Positions 40,813 to 49,916 of a DNA stretch of 64,000 nt are shown one piece after another; within the stretch, counting starts at the first letter, position 1, and every line of letters begins with the position of its first letter. The DNA comes from Leadbetterella sp035299025 (GTDB lineage: Bacteria > Bacteroidota > Bacteroidia > Cytophagales > Spirosomataceae), in assembly GCA_035299025.1 (NCBI GenBank), contig DATGXK010000018.1, forward strand, positions 62,001 to 126,000. Direction: 5' to 3'. Below the pieces are notes generated by a model. The model made no database searches. It had not been told where the DNA came from and saw only the letters and a list, made by a program, of their open reading frames with translations. Position numbers and translations under genes: made by a program.

Positions 40813-41919
40813 TCAAAGAAATTTAATACAAACGGGCATCGAAATATTTATTTCTTTTCCTGTGTTTTTTAGTAGGCCTGTGGTGTCATTTCTTTCGAAT
40901 ATTACGATGTTGTCGGTGTTTTGGTTAGCCACGAACACATATTTACCGTCTGGCGAAATTCCGAAATTTCTTGGTACTTTTCCACCGACTGGTGTTTGGC
41001 TTAATTGCTTTAATTTCCCAGTTTTTGGATTTATAGAAAAGGTTACAATGGTATCATAAAACCGATTAGAGCCATAAAGAAATTTTCCATCAGGCGAAAT
41101 ATGTATATCCGCACAGGCATTATTCACAGTCGAGCCTTCAGGTAAAGTGCTTACTTCTTCCAGTGTTTTTAGGAGGCCATTTTTGTATGAAAATAAGGTT
41201 ACTTTTCCAGTAAGCTCTTGAATGACATAAGCGTAGGGCAAACTCGGATGAAAAGTAAAATGCCTTGGCCCAGAACCAGCCGTTAATTTTATTCTTTGAA
41301 TTTCTTTTAGTTTACCTATCTTGGCATCGAAAGCGTAGTTTACCACCTCATCAATACCCAAATCAGCTACAAATAGGTTTTTGTTATCTGGCGAAATATT
41401 TACGGAGTGTACATGAGGTTTTTCTTGTCGATCTTTATTTGGGCCTGCTCCATAATGCTGAATAATTTGCGTTGGTTCGCCAACAGTTCCGTCAGCTTTT
41501 ATGGGTAAAACGCCCAAATTTCCGCCGGTATAGTTTCCAGTGAAAATCCATTTTCCGGTATTATCCAAAGCTATATGACAAGGATGTGCTCCTCCGGAGT
41601 TTACTATGTTTGCATGCCTAAACTCTCCGGTCGTTTGATTAAATTTTAAAGCTTGTACACTTCCACCATCTGTTTCACAAACCGTGTAAATGTTTTTTTT
41701 GTCTTTAGAAATGTCTAAAAACGATGGATTATCTATTTTGTCTGAGTGGCTGACTATGGTTGATTTCAGAGAATTCTTGTCAACCGTCACATAATAGACT
41801 CCCTCGGAGGTTTTCTGTGTGTATGTTCCAACCAATATTTTGTAGGCATTGCTTTTTTGAGCTTGAACCTGACCCAAACACAGTAGTGTCAAAGCGATTA
41901 TACTGAGTACTTTTTTCAT
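40813..41919 (-). CDS. Exported lactonase (6-phosphogluconolactonase-like beta-propeller)
   Basis: A 368-residue protein with a signal peptide (ends QVQAQ) and a seven-bladed propeller of the lactonase family. Blades repeat around HPCHIALDNTGKWIFTGNYTGG, DKNRQEKPHVHSVNISPDN, GPRHFTFHP and NFGISPDGKYVFVANQNTDN. Cytoplasmic relatives open 6-phosphogluconolactone, but export means another sugar lactone is likely. Its start directly follows the SGNH hydrolase stop, so the two form an operon. Confidence 0.88.
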   Translation of the reverse strand: MKKVLSIIALTLLCLGQVQAQKSNAYKILVGTYTQKTSEGVYYVTVDKNSLKSTIVSHSDKIDNPSFLDISKDKKNIYTVCETDGGSVQALKFNQTTGEFRHANIVNSGGAHPCHIALDNTGKWIFTGNYTGGNLGVLPIKADGTVGEPTQIIQHYGAGPNKDRQEKPHVHSVNISPDNKNLFVADLGIDEVVNYAFDAKIGKLKEIQRIKLTAGSGPRHFTFHPSLPYAYVIQELTGKVTLFSYKNGLLKTLEEVSTLPEGSTVNNACADIHISPDGKFLYGSNRFYDTIVTFSINPKTGKLKQLSQTPVGGKVPRNFGISPDGKYVFVANQNTDNIVIFERNDTTGLLKNTGKEINISMPVCIKFL

Positions 41920-42600
41920 TTATTTTAAGGTCTCGTTTAGTTTTTTCTTAATAATAGAAGCCCAGACATCGTATCCTTTTTGGGTTTGATGTAGTTGGTC
42001 TGCAATAAAATATTCGTCAATTGGCAAACCGTCGGAACCTAAATACTGAGCTTCGGTTTCTACAAATTGGAGATTCTTCTTGGTTTTGCAATAAGCTTGG
42101 ATCAGGGCGTTGGCCTCCCTGATTTGTGGCCAGGCTTTCCAGCGAGACTTAGTAGGTGTAAAAGCCACGAAATAGATGGGCTGATTTTTATATTTTTTTC
42201 TGACGATTTTTTCGAGAGTCTTAAACATACCCAGTACTTCTCGAGGAGTTTTGTCTTCTTTACCACCCGTTATGTCGTTGGCCACATAAACTACTAAAGC
42301 CCTAAATTGATGCGGATAAACTATGCGTTTGGCATAAACCAATAAATCTGTAAATTTCGCTCCACCATAACCTCTCTGAATAGCTGGATAAGGAGCCATG
42401 TCTTTGTCAATGTTTTTCCAAAGTCTGATACTTGAGCTTCCAATGTAAAGAATTGCATTCTCAGGATCTTTTTCGGTCTTATCTTTGGCTTCGAGTTTCT
42501 GTATTTCTGGCTCCCAACTTTTGGCTGCTTCCTGAAACTTTCGAGTGGGCGAGCAGGAGAGGAGGACATAAGAGAGAATGATAAAAATGAAATTTTTCAT
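41920..42600 (-). CDS. SGNH/GDSL-family lipoprotein hydrolase
   Basis: About 226 residues from ATG 42600, giving a signal peptide with lipobox LLSC. Blocks of the SGNH fold are visible: GSSSIRLW (Ser nucleophile), RGYGGAK (Gly), VYVANDITGG (Asn) and DQLHQT (Asp-His). It probably removes acetyl groups from a carbohydrate or another small ester. A longer frame to 42630 lacks a sensible leader. It is co-transcribed with the lactonase. Confidence 0.85.
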   Translation of the reverse strand: MKNFIFIILSYVLLSCSPTRKFQEAAKSWEPEIQKLEAKDKTEKDPENAILYIGSSSIRLWKNIDKDMAPYPAIQRGYGGAKFTDLLVYAKRIVYPHQFRALVVYVANDITGGKEDKTPREVLGMFKTLEKIVRKKYKNQPIYFVAFTPTKSRWKAWPQIREANALIQAYCKTKKNLQFVETEAQYLGSDGLPIDEYFIADQLHQTQKGYDVWASIIKKKLNETLK

Positions 42601-42689
42601 AATTTGGGAAAGGTTGAATTTGAGCCGCAATTTAGGAAGAATTTTGGTAAATTATTTATGGCTATTTTGGTATTTTAGCATCTATTCAC

Positions 42690-43769
42690 TCAAAAAGCCT
42701 CGCCCACTGTAGCATAAAAATTGCCAGAAGTGTAGGGAGAAAGGGCATAGTCAAGTCGTAAGTTAAGATGATTTTTGGTGGCTATTCTTAACCCGGCTCC
42801 GTAGGTGTATTTTGGATATTTTAGCCTTAGGAGGTCGTTGCTGTCTCCAAGAAACGCCATAGAGCCAAAACCCACTACCGCAAACATTTTCCATATTTCT
42901 TGTCGGATTTCGGTTTGGACAATCATGGCATTTTTATCTCTAAAATAACCTTCATAAATACCACGCATTTTTTGTTGACCTCCCAAGTAAGCCATTTGGT
43001 TGAATGGGACATCGCCAATGTTGGAAATCGCAATAATTTGTTTGGCAAAAACAGTCTTCGGTCCGAAACTATTATAATGAGCCAAGTCGAGATTAATCTT
43101 GGTAAAGTTTCTGTTTGATCCAAAAACTTTAGACGACGGTACAATATAAAATTCTCCAAAAACACCCTTTCTTGGATAAAATACTGCATCTCTGGTATCT
43201 TTTAAGACCGATAAACCAAGCCCAAGTGTTCTTGAATGATCACTTCCGTTGATTTTTCCAGTTTCTAACTCACCGCTGGGTAAGGTGCCAGTGACCTTGT
43301 AGTCCTCGAAATTGAGCCTAAGTCCCACATAGGTTGATTTCCGAACCTGTTTTGCGGCCAAAAGCCTTACTCTGAAATAGTCCGTGTCGTATTTTTCGTC
43401 CGGGACCCTATTTTCGCCAATGCCAGAGTAGAGATAATTAAATCTGTACCAACCGTTTTCAGAGAAGAAATAATATTTGTCGTTGTTGGTGAAAATTTTA
43501 AAAGGGAAAAACACCAAAATCTGTTTGTTTTGGGTAAAGGTTGTCCCGAAGGTTATTTGTGAAGGTTTGGCACCCAGCGAATCTTTGGCAAACGAAAAAC
43601 TTGCCGCCCCTGCCACACCGCCACCCCAGCGGGTTTCTGGAAGGCGAAAAACAACTGGTAAAACCACGATGCTTTTATTTCGGAATATTTTTTGTGTTGA
43701 ATCCTTTTGCCCGAAGCTATAAGTGCAAATTAAAATCAGTAGAACGATCAGGAATTTTGGCTTTTTCAT
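42690..43769 (-). CDS. BamA/TamA-family outer-membrane barrel protein
   Basis: About 359 residues from ATG 43769, with a signal peptide ending YSFGQ. The remainder is a 16-strand-type bacterial surface antigen (D15) barrel. MRGIYEGYFRDKN is the RG[YF] motif of strand/loop 6, and YGAGLRIATKNHLNLRLDYAL is a typical late strand. No POTRA domains precede it, which is unlike BamA, so it is a barrel-only relative (patatin-linked or lone type). It probably moves or anchors a protein or lipid in the outer membrane. Confidence 0.82.
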   Translation of the reverse strand: MKKPKFLIVLLILICTYSFGQKDSTQKIFRNKSIVVLPVVFRLPETRWGGGVAGAASFSFAKDSLGAKPSQITFGTTFTQNKQILVFFPFKIFTNNDKYYFFSENGWYRFNYLYSGIGENRVPDEKYDTDYFRVRLLAAKQVRKSTYVGLRLNFEDYKVTGTLPSGELETGKINGSDHSRTLGLGLSVLKDTRDAVFYPRKGVFGEFYIVPSSKVFGSNRNFTKINLDLAHYNSFGPKTVFAKQIIAISNIGDVPFNQMAYLGGQQKMRGIYEGYFRDKNAMIVQTEIRQEIWKMFAVVGFGSMAFLGDSNDLLRLKYPKYTYGAGLRIATKNHLNLRLDYALSPYTSGNFYATVGEAF

Positions 43770-43877
43770 CAATGCTTTTCTTTGGCGATTATGCAAATTT
43801 GGTAATAAATACGGACTGAAATTGTTTTAAGGACGACACTTCCACAAAAAAAAAGATAAATATCAATTGAATAGAAT

Positions 43878-43885
43878 TATTTTTG
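43878..43885 (+). promoter_or_regulatory. Candidate -7 box of cysS
   Basis: TATTTTTG fits TAnnTTTG and ends 25 nt before the ATG at 43911. No -33 at the right distance. Confidence 0.4.
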
Positions 43886-43910
43886 TGTCTAATACTCGAA
43901 AAAAACATAA

Positions 43911-45401
43911 ATGCAAACTCTGAAAATATACAATTCACTTACCAGGCAGAAAGAAGTTTTTGAACCCATCGTACCCAAACACGTGGGTATGTATGTTTGT
44001 GGTCCTACTGTTTACAACTTTGTACATCTGGGAAATGTTCGCACCTTTATGACTTTCGATGTGCTTTACAGGTACTTAATTCATATTGGATATAAAGTAA
44101 GATACGTTAGAAACATCACTGATGTGGGTCATTTGGTAGGGGACGGTGACGAAGGAGAGGACAAGATTGGAAAAATGGCTAAGTTGGAGCAATTGGAACC
44201 CATGGAAATTGTACAACGCTACACCAATGATTTTCACGATGTTTTGAAATTGTTTAATTTTCTTCCTCCAAGCATTGAGCCGTCGGCTACTGGTCACATG
44301 GTGGAACAGATAGAAGCCGTTAAAGATTTGATAAATAAAGGATTGGCCTATGAAGCCAACGGTTCGGTATATTTTGATATTAATAAATACAATGAGGCGG
44401 GTAACAATTACGGAAAGCTTTCGGGTAGAATTTTGGAAGATTTGTTGAACGAAACCCGTGAATTAGACGGACAAGCTGAAAAACGTAATCCACTGGATTT
44501 TGCGATATGGAAAAGGGCTGCTCCAGAGCATATTATGCAATGGCCTAGTCCTTGGGGAATGGGATTTCCGGGTTGGCATTTGGAGTGTACTTGTATGAGT
44601 GCCAAATATTTGGGCAAACAGTTTGACATTCACGGTGGTGGTATGGACTTGAAATTTCCACATCATGAGTGCGAAATTGCTCAAGGAACTGGCTTAACTG
44701 GCATAGAACCCGTAAAGTATTGGATGCACTCAAACATGCTCACGGTTAATGGGCAAAAAATGTCTAAATCCTTGGGAAATAGCTTTTTGCCGGCAGAATT
44801 GATTACGGGCAATCACCCATTGTTGGAGCAAGCTTACAGCCCGATGACGGTTCGTTTCTTTATGTTACAGTCACAGTATCGTTCTACTTTGGATTTTTCG
44901 AATGATGCACTCAAGGCTGCTCAAAAGGGTTACAGAAGGTTGATAAATGGCTTGAGGGTTTCCAAAAATCTTGAATTTGTGGCAAACGATGAGGTTGCCA
45001 TTGATGAAAAAAAGAAAGCCGAAATAGAGAAATCAATTGAGGGTTTTTATGAGGCTTTGAATGATGATCTTAATACGGCAGTGGCTATTGCTCAGTTATT
45101 TACGTTGCTGAAATACGTGAATATGATTTACATGAATCAGCTGCAACCATCAGCCATCGGAGAAGATACTTTTGAAAATTTAAAGACTAAATTTGTTGAT
45201 TTTATTGAGAATATTCTCGGTCTTGAAGAAGAAAAACCGACGAATGACGAAGCCGTTATCCAAGGAATGTTGGAACTCTACCGAGAGCACAAAGCCAAAC
45301 AAGAATACGATAAAGTAGACCAAATCAGGACTTACTTCAAAGCCAACAGCATGAGCATCAAAGATATGAAGCACAAGATTGACTGGGCTTGGGAGGAGTA
45401 G
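43911..45401 (+). CDS. cysS: Cysteinyl-tRNA synthetase
   Basis: A 496-residue class I synthetase that charges tRNA(Cys). YVCGPTVYNFVHLGN contains the HIGH-like motif and first zinc Cys. HLECTCMS and HHECEIAQ give the other zinc ligands. KMSKSLGN is the KMSKS loop. Length and order are normal. Confidence 0.97.
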   Translation: MQTLKIYNSLTRQKEVFEPIVPKHVGMYVCGPTVYNFVHLGNVRTFMTFDVLYRYLIHIGYKVRYVRNITDVGHLVGDGDEGEDKIGKMAKLEQLEPMEIVQRYTNDFHDVLKLFNFLPPSIEPSATGHMVEQIEAVKDLINKGLAYEANGSVYFDINKYNEAGNNYGKLSGRILEDLLNETRELDGQAEKRNPLDFAIWKRAAPEHIMQWPSPWGMGFPGWHLECTCMSAKYLGKQFDIHGGGMDLKFPHHECEIAQGTGLTGIEPVKYWMHSNMLTVNGQKMSKSLGNSFLPAELITGNHPLLEQAYSPMTVRFFMLQSQYRSTLDFSNDALKAAQKGYRRLINGLRVSKNLEFVANDEVAIDEKKKAEIEKSIEGFYEALNDDLNTAVAIAQLFTLLKYVNMIYMNQLQPSAIGEDTFENLKTKFVDFIENILGLEEEKPTNDEAVIQGMLELYREHKAKQEYDKVDQIRTYFKANSMSIKDMKHKIDWAWEE

Positions 45402-45654
45402 AGCTTGGGAATTTATTTTTCAACCATTAAAAATAATAAATTGACATTTGAGATCTCCAGTTTCGTCTTTTGGAGTATTTTACTCAAGTTAATTTTGGTT
45501 GATTTAAAGATTTCTGAATAAAAGTGATTTATAAAGATGAATTTTGGTTAAAATTGCTTTTGTAATTCGATACTTACAGCAAATAATTGAAAATGTCTGT
45601 CTTTTGAGAATATAAAATGAACTTCAATTCAATAATAAACTAACCCTATAACCT

Positions 45655-46896
45655 ATGCAAAACCTCATTGGCCTCCTCGGAGTGGTACTTATTCTAGCTG
45701 TAGCATTTTTGCTTTCAAATAATCGCAAAGCCATCAATTACCGCACGGTTGGTGTGGGATTATTTCTCCAACTTTTGTTGGGATTGTTTATTTTGAAAAC
45801 TACGGCAGGAAAGGAGCTTTTCTCTACTTTGGGTAGATGGGTGACAAGAGTAATCGACTTTTCCAATGATGGGGCTATGTTTGTGTTCGGTCCTTTGGCA
45901 CAAAACGACCTCGTGGCTAAGGCCTTTGGAGGGGGCGGGTTTATTTTCTTTTTCAAGATTATTCCTACCATCATTTTTGTGGCAGTTTTGGTGAATATTT
46001 TCTACTATCTGGGCATCATTCAGTTCATAGTAAAATGGCTAGCCATTGGTATGAAAAAACTCATGAACATCAGCGGTGCGGAAGCTCTTTCCAACATTGC
46101 TAGTACGTTTGTCGGTCAAGTAGAGGCACAAATAATGATAAAACCTTACTTGAAAGGAATGACCAATTCTGAGTTGACAGCCTCGATGGCAGGAAGTTAT
46201 GCTTGTATTGCAGGTGGGGTAATGGCTACATACATACAGTTTGGAGTAAAAGCCGAATATCTAATAGCCGCGAGTATAATGGCTGCTCCGGGGGCTTTGG
46301 CTATTGCTAAAATCATGTTTCCAGAGACAGAAGAGTCCGAAACAAAAGGAGAGGTTTCTTTAAAAGTAAAAAAGGAACATACCAATTTCATAGATGCAGT
46401 ATCAGCTGGATGTTCTGATGGACTTAAAGTGGGTTTGAATGTCTTGGCGATGTTAATAGGTTTTCTTGCTTTGATTGCTCTGATTAACTTTTTATTGGGT
46501 AAAATTGGTGGTTTGGTGGCCATGCCGACCTTGAGTTTAGATTTGATTTTGGGTTATCTTTTCGCTGGATTTGCATGGGCTATGGGCGTACCTTCGGCTG
46601 AGATTGTTCAGGCGGGCTCATTAATGGGGACAAAATTGGCGGCCAACGAATTTGTGGCATATCTTAACCTAAAGGGAATGATGGAAGCTGGAGCTTTATC
46701 TCCGAAAACCATAGCTATTGTTAGTTTCGCACTTTGTGGTTTTGCCAATTTCGGCTCTTTGGGAATTCAAATAGGTGGAATATCTGCTTTGGAGCCTTCT
46801 AGAAGGGAAGATTTGACGAAAGTGGCCGTTAGAGCCTTGATTGCAGGAACTTTAGCTAGTTACATGTCTGCTACGATTGCGGGACTATTGTTTTAG
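45655..46896 (+). CDS. CNT-family nucleoside transporter (NupC-like)
   Basis: A 413-residue membrane protein with about ten helices. GQVEAQIMIKPYLKGMTNSEL holds the concentrative nucleoside transporter signature, and GFANFGSLGIQIGGISALEPSRR is the second inverted-repeat signature. It imports nucleosides with H+ or Na+. Its end overlaps the convergent murI by 4 nt. Confidence 0.93.
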   Translation: MQNLIGLLGVVLILAVAFLLSNNRKAINYRTVGVGLFLQLLLGLFILKTTAGKELFSTLGRWVTRVIDFSNDGAMFVFGPLAQNDLVAKAFGGGGFIFFFKIIPTIIFVAVLVNIFYYLGIIQFIVKWLAIGMKKLMNISGAEALSNIASTFVGQVEAQIMIKPYLKGMTNSELTASMAGSYACIAGGVMATYIQFGVKAEYLIAASIMAAPGALAIAKIMFPETEESETKGEVSLKVKKEHTNFIDAVSAGCSDGLKVGLNVLAMLIGFLALIALINFLLGKIGGLVAMPTLSLDLILGYLFAGFAWAMGVPSAEIVQAGSLMGTKLAANEFVAYLNLKGMMEAGALSPKTIAIVSFALCGFANFGSLGIQIGGISALEPSRREDLTKVAVRALIAGTLASYMSATIAGLLF

Positions 46897-47648
46897 TACT
46901 GACGATTCAAATACCTCCAAAATCTTGTTTCGTCTTCTACATATTTACCCGATTCTACGAATCTCACTGTGCCATTATCGTGTAGATTTAGAAGATTTAA
47001 ACCTGCCAATGTGTTTTTGAGATGTCGAGCTGTGCCTTGGTTGCCATCTACGGGATGTAAAGTCGGGAAGTTATCTTGAATTAGTTTTTCGAAATAAGTA
47101 AAATGTGTACAGCCCAATACTACATATTTATAGTTTTCTAAATCAAACTTTGAGAATTCTTTTTTGAGATATTCCAAAACCTCAGGACTTTCAAATTGCT
47201 CGTTTTCAGCAAATTCTACCAGACCAGGGAGTGGAAGTCTGTCTACCAAATGGTTGATATCGAGTGAATTGATGAGGTTTTCGAATCTATCCGCTTTTAA
47301 TGTAACAGGTGTAGCACAGGCCAAGATTCTTTTGTTTTCGGAATTGTTATCAAATGCCACCTTTACAGCTGGTTGAATAGCAATTATTGGAAAGTCGTAC
47401 TTTTCTCTTAGGAATTCTATGGTCACATTGGTGGCTGTGTTGCATGCCAAAACTATTGCTTTACAGCCCTCATTTCTTAAGAAAACCACTGCTTTTTCTA
47501 CATATTCTTTGATTTGCTCGGTGGTTTTGTAAGAATAAGGTACGTTTTCAGTATCGGCATAATACAAGAAATTTTCATGAGGCAGGGTGTGCATCATTTC
47601 TTTGAGTAGCGTAAGGCCACCAATGCCCGAATCAAAAACTCCAATCAT
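46893..47648 (-). CDS. murI: Glutamate racemase
   Basis: A 251-residue cofactor-free racemase that makes D-glutamate for peptidoglycan. GVFDSGIGG holds the Asp-Ser pair; the catalytic Cys are in LACNTAT (about 69) and LGCTHF (about 179). It lies 63 nt after ygiQ on the same strand. Confidence 0.95.
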   Translation of the reverse strand: MIGVFDSGIGGLTLLKEMMHTLPHENFLYYADTENVPYSYKTTEQIKEYVEKAVVFLRNEGCKAIVLACNTATNVTIEFLREKYDFPIIAIQPAVKVAFDNNSENKRILACATPVTLKADRFENLINSLDINHLVDRLPLPGLVEFAENEQFESPEVLEYLKKEFSKFDLENYKYVVLGCTHFTYFEKLIQDNFPTLHPVDGNQGTARHLKNTLAGLNLLNLHDNGTVRFVESGKYVEDETRFWRYLNRQY

Positions 47649-47711
47649 GTTGTAACTTGTAGAATTTCAATGAATTTGCGAAAGTAGGAAATTCTAAAAA
47701 TGAAAATCATC

Positions 47712-49721
47712 TTAAGCCCAACCTTTTTTCTTTTTCAAAGGTTTTTTCTTTTGAAATACCTCTTCTTTCGGTTTTGTTTCGAACTGTTTTTTAGAGCTAA
47801 AATTTGGTTTTTGGGACATAACTGTAGTCGATTTCTTCTGAACTTCTTCTACTTTTTTTACCTCATTGTTTTGTGGTTTTAGTGGGCTCAAAAGCTTTGC
47901 TGCCAGTTCTTTATGTCCGAGTTTTAATAAACGACTCTTTATCCAGCCTTTTACCTCTGGCTTATACCAGAAAAAATATTTATTCTGCGTTAGTTTTTCT
48001 TCTTTGGTTTTGGCAGTATGTATTGGTTGCAAGGTGTAAGGGTGTACACCAGTGTAGTAAATCACCTCGGCCACCGTCATTGGAGTTGGAGTAAAGTCTT
48101 GTACTTGTTCCAATTTAAAACCTAAATCTTTTGTCTCAGCTGCTAGATTCGCCATATCAGCTTCTTCACAACCTGGGTGTGAACTGATGAAATAAGGAAT
48201 CAATGGCTGTTTCAGACCGTGTTTCTCTTGAATCTTGTCGTATTTATCCTTGAATTTTCTGAAATATTTAAAGCCCGGCTTACGCATAACTCTCAAGGTA
48301 GCATCTGAAGTGTGTTCAGGGGCTACTTTCAGTCTGCCCGAAACGTGGCGAGTGACCAACTGCTCCATGTATTCGTCGTGGTTGCCGTCTTGATTGTTTT
48401 TGTTGAAGTCGTCTACCAACAAATCGTACCTTACGCCAGAACCCACAAATGCTTTTTTAATTTCAGGATGGGCATCTACTTTTTGGTAAAGTTTCGTCAA
48501 TGGTTTGTGCGAAGTGTCTAAATTTGAGCATATTACGGGGTGAATACAACTCGGAGCTTGGCAACGATTACAAATAGATTCATCTTTGCCTTTCATTCGA
48601 TACATGTTGGCCGATGGTCCACCAAGGTCTGAAATATAACCCTTAAATTCAGGATGTTGAGTCAATGCATCCACTTCTTTCATGATGGATTCCTCCGAAC
48701 GAGAGGCTATAAACTTGCCTTGGTGAGCCGAAATGGTACAGAAACTGCAACCCCCAAAGCACCCACGGTGCATATTGATGGAGAATTTAATCATTTCATA
48801 GGCTGGAATGGCACCTCGTTTAGCGTATTTAGGATGTGGCATGCGGGTATAAGGCAAATCAAAGGATTTATCCATTTCTTCCTCATCCATAGTTTTATAT
48901 GGTGGGTTGATAACCAATGTTTTATTACCCACTTTTTGTACAATCCTATTGGCTTGCCATTTGTTGGATTCTACCTCAACTATCTTAAAGTTAGAAGCAT
49001 ATTTTATTTTATCTTCCAAACATACCTCGTGACTGGCCAATTCAACAATCTCCCAGTTTTTGTAATCTTTTACGTCTTCAAGGCCATCCTCTAAAAACGC
49101 AATTTGATTCACATCTTTGATGGTATTCAAAGGCACACCTTTCTTGACCAACCTCAACAAATCCCGCAATGGCTGCTCGCCCATGCCATAAACTAGCATA
49201 TCTGCCTCCGAATCAACTAAAATCGAAGGTAGAAGTTTATCCTCCCAATAGTCGTAATGGGTAACTCTTCTTAGTGAAGCCTCTATGCCACCAATCAAAA
49301 CTGGTACGTCGGGGTATATTTCTTTTAGAATTTTACTGTAAACTGTCGTGGCATAATCAGGTCTAAAGCCAGCTTCTCCGCCAGGCGTGTAACTGTCGTT
49401 TGAACGGCGGCGTTTGTTGGCGGTGTAGTGGTTTACCATAGAATCCATACAGCCAGCTGTCACCCCGAAAAAATATTTGGGTTTACCCAATTTTTTGAAA
49501 TCGCGAAGGTCATCTTTCCAGTTGGGTTGAGGAATAATAGCTACCTTAAAGCCCTCACTTTCAATAATTCTACCGATAACAGCCGTGCCAAACGAGGGAT
49601 GGTCTACATAGGCATCGCCGGAGATGATGATGACATCTAGCTCATCCCAGCCCCTCATTTCTACTTCTTTTTTAGTTATTGGCAGCCAATGTGTTACCGG
49701 CCTTTCTCTTACTGTTATCAT
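47712..49721 (-). CDS. YgiQ-family radical SAM protein
   Basis: A 669-residue iron-sulfur enzyme. An N-terminal B12-binding-like domain (VIIISGDAYVDHPSFG) precedes the radical SAM core with MHRGCFGGCSFCTIS, the three Cys of the 4Fe-4S cluster. DVPVLIGGIEASLRRVTHYDYW is a family signature. The C-terminus is Lys/Gln-rich and low-complexity, longer than in enterobacterial YgiQ. Reaction unknown for the family. Confidence 0.92.
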   Translation of the reverse strand: MITVRERPVTHWLPITKKEVEMRGWDELDVIIISGDAYVDHPSFGTAVIGRIIESEGFKVAIIPQPNWKDDLRDFKKLGKPKYFFGVTAGCMDSMVNHYTANKRRRSNDSYTPGGEAGFRPDYATTVYSKILKEIYPDVPVLIGGIEASLRRVTHYDYWEDKLLPSILVDSEADMLVYGMGEQPLRDLLRLVKKGVPLNTIKDVNQIAFLEDGLEDVKDYKNWEIVELASHEVCLEDKIKYASNFKIVEVESNKWQANRIVQKVGNKTLVINPPYKTMDEEEMDKSFDLPYTRMPHPKYAKRGAIPAYEMIKFSINMHRGCFGGCSFCTISAHQGKFIASRSEESIMKEVDALTQHPEFKGYISDLGGPSANMYRMKGKDESICNRCQAPSCIHPVICSNLDTSHKPLTKLYQKVDAHPEIKKAFVGSGVRYDLLVDDFNKNNQDGNHDEYMEQLVTRHVSGRLKVAPEHTSDATLRVMRKPGFKYFRKFKDKYDKIQEKHGLKQPLIPYFISSHPGCEEADMANLAAETKDLGFKLEQVQDFTPTPMTVAEVIYYTGVHPYTLQPIHTAKTKEEKLTQNKYFFWYKPEVKGWIKSRLLKLGHKELAAKLLSPLKPQNNEVKKVEEVQKKSTTVMSQKPNFSSKKQFETKPKEEVFQKKKPLKKKKGWA

Positions 49722-49725
49722 ATTG

Positions 49726-49733
49726 CAAAATTA
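49726..49733 (-). promoter_or_regulatory. -7-like box directly before the ygiQ start
   Basis: Minus-strand TAATTTTG fits TAnnTTTG but ends only 4 nt before the ATG, so a transcript from it would be nearly leaderless. It may equally be chance in AT-rich DNA. Confidence 0.2.
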
Positions 49734-49800
49734 ACAGATTATTATGTAAGAAAGTTTAAATAGTTTTTTGTTGCAATGGCCTTTAAATACATATTTATAA

Positions 49801-49828
49801 TTGAATGAAGAAGAAATTGTTATTTTTG
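49801..49828 (+). promoter_or_regulatory. Promoter of the DAACS symporter gene
   Basis: TTG (49801-49803), 17-nt spacer, TATTTTTG (49821-49828). The 5' leader to the ATG at 49917 would be about 80 nt and contains an AATTCTT/AAGAATT hairpin (49848-49868). Confidence 0.45.
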
Positions 49829-49916
49829 TAGAAAATGAGGACACGAAAATTCTTAAATAACAAGAATTGATTTATATTTAACTTTAATCATCAAACCAAA
49901 AACTAACCTTATCTCA

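Noticed and set aside
48654..49094. Open frame of 146 codons on the plus strand
   Set aside because: Antisense to the radical SAM core of the YgiQ gene; no signal peptide, motif or promoter.
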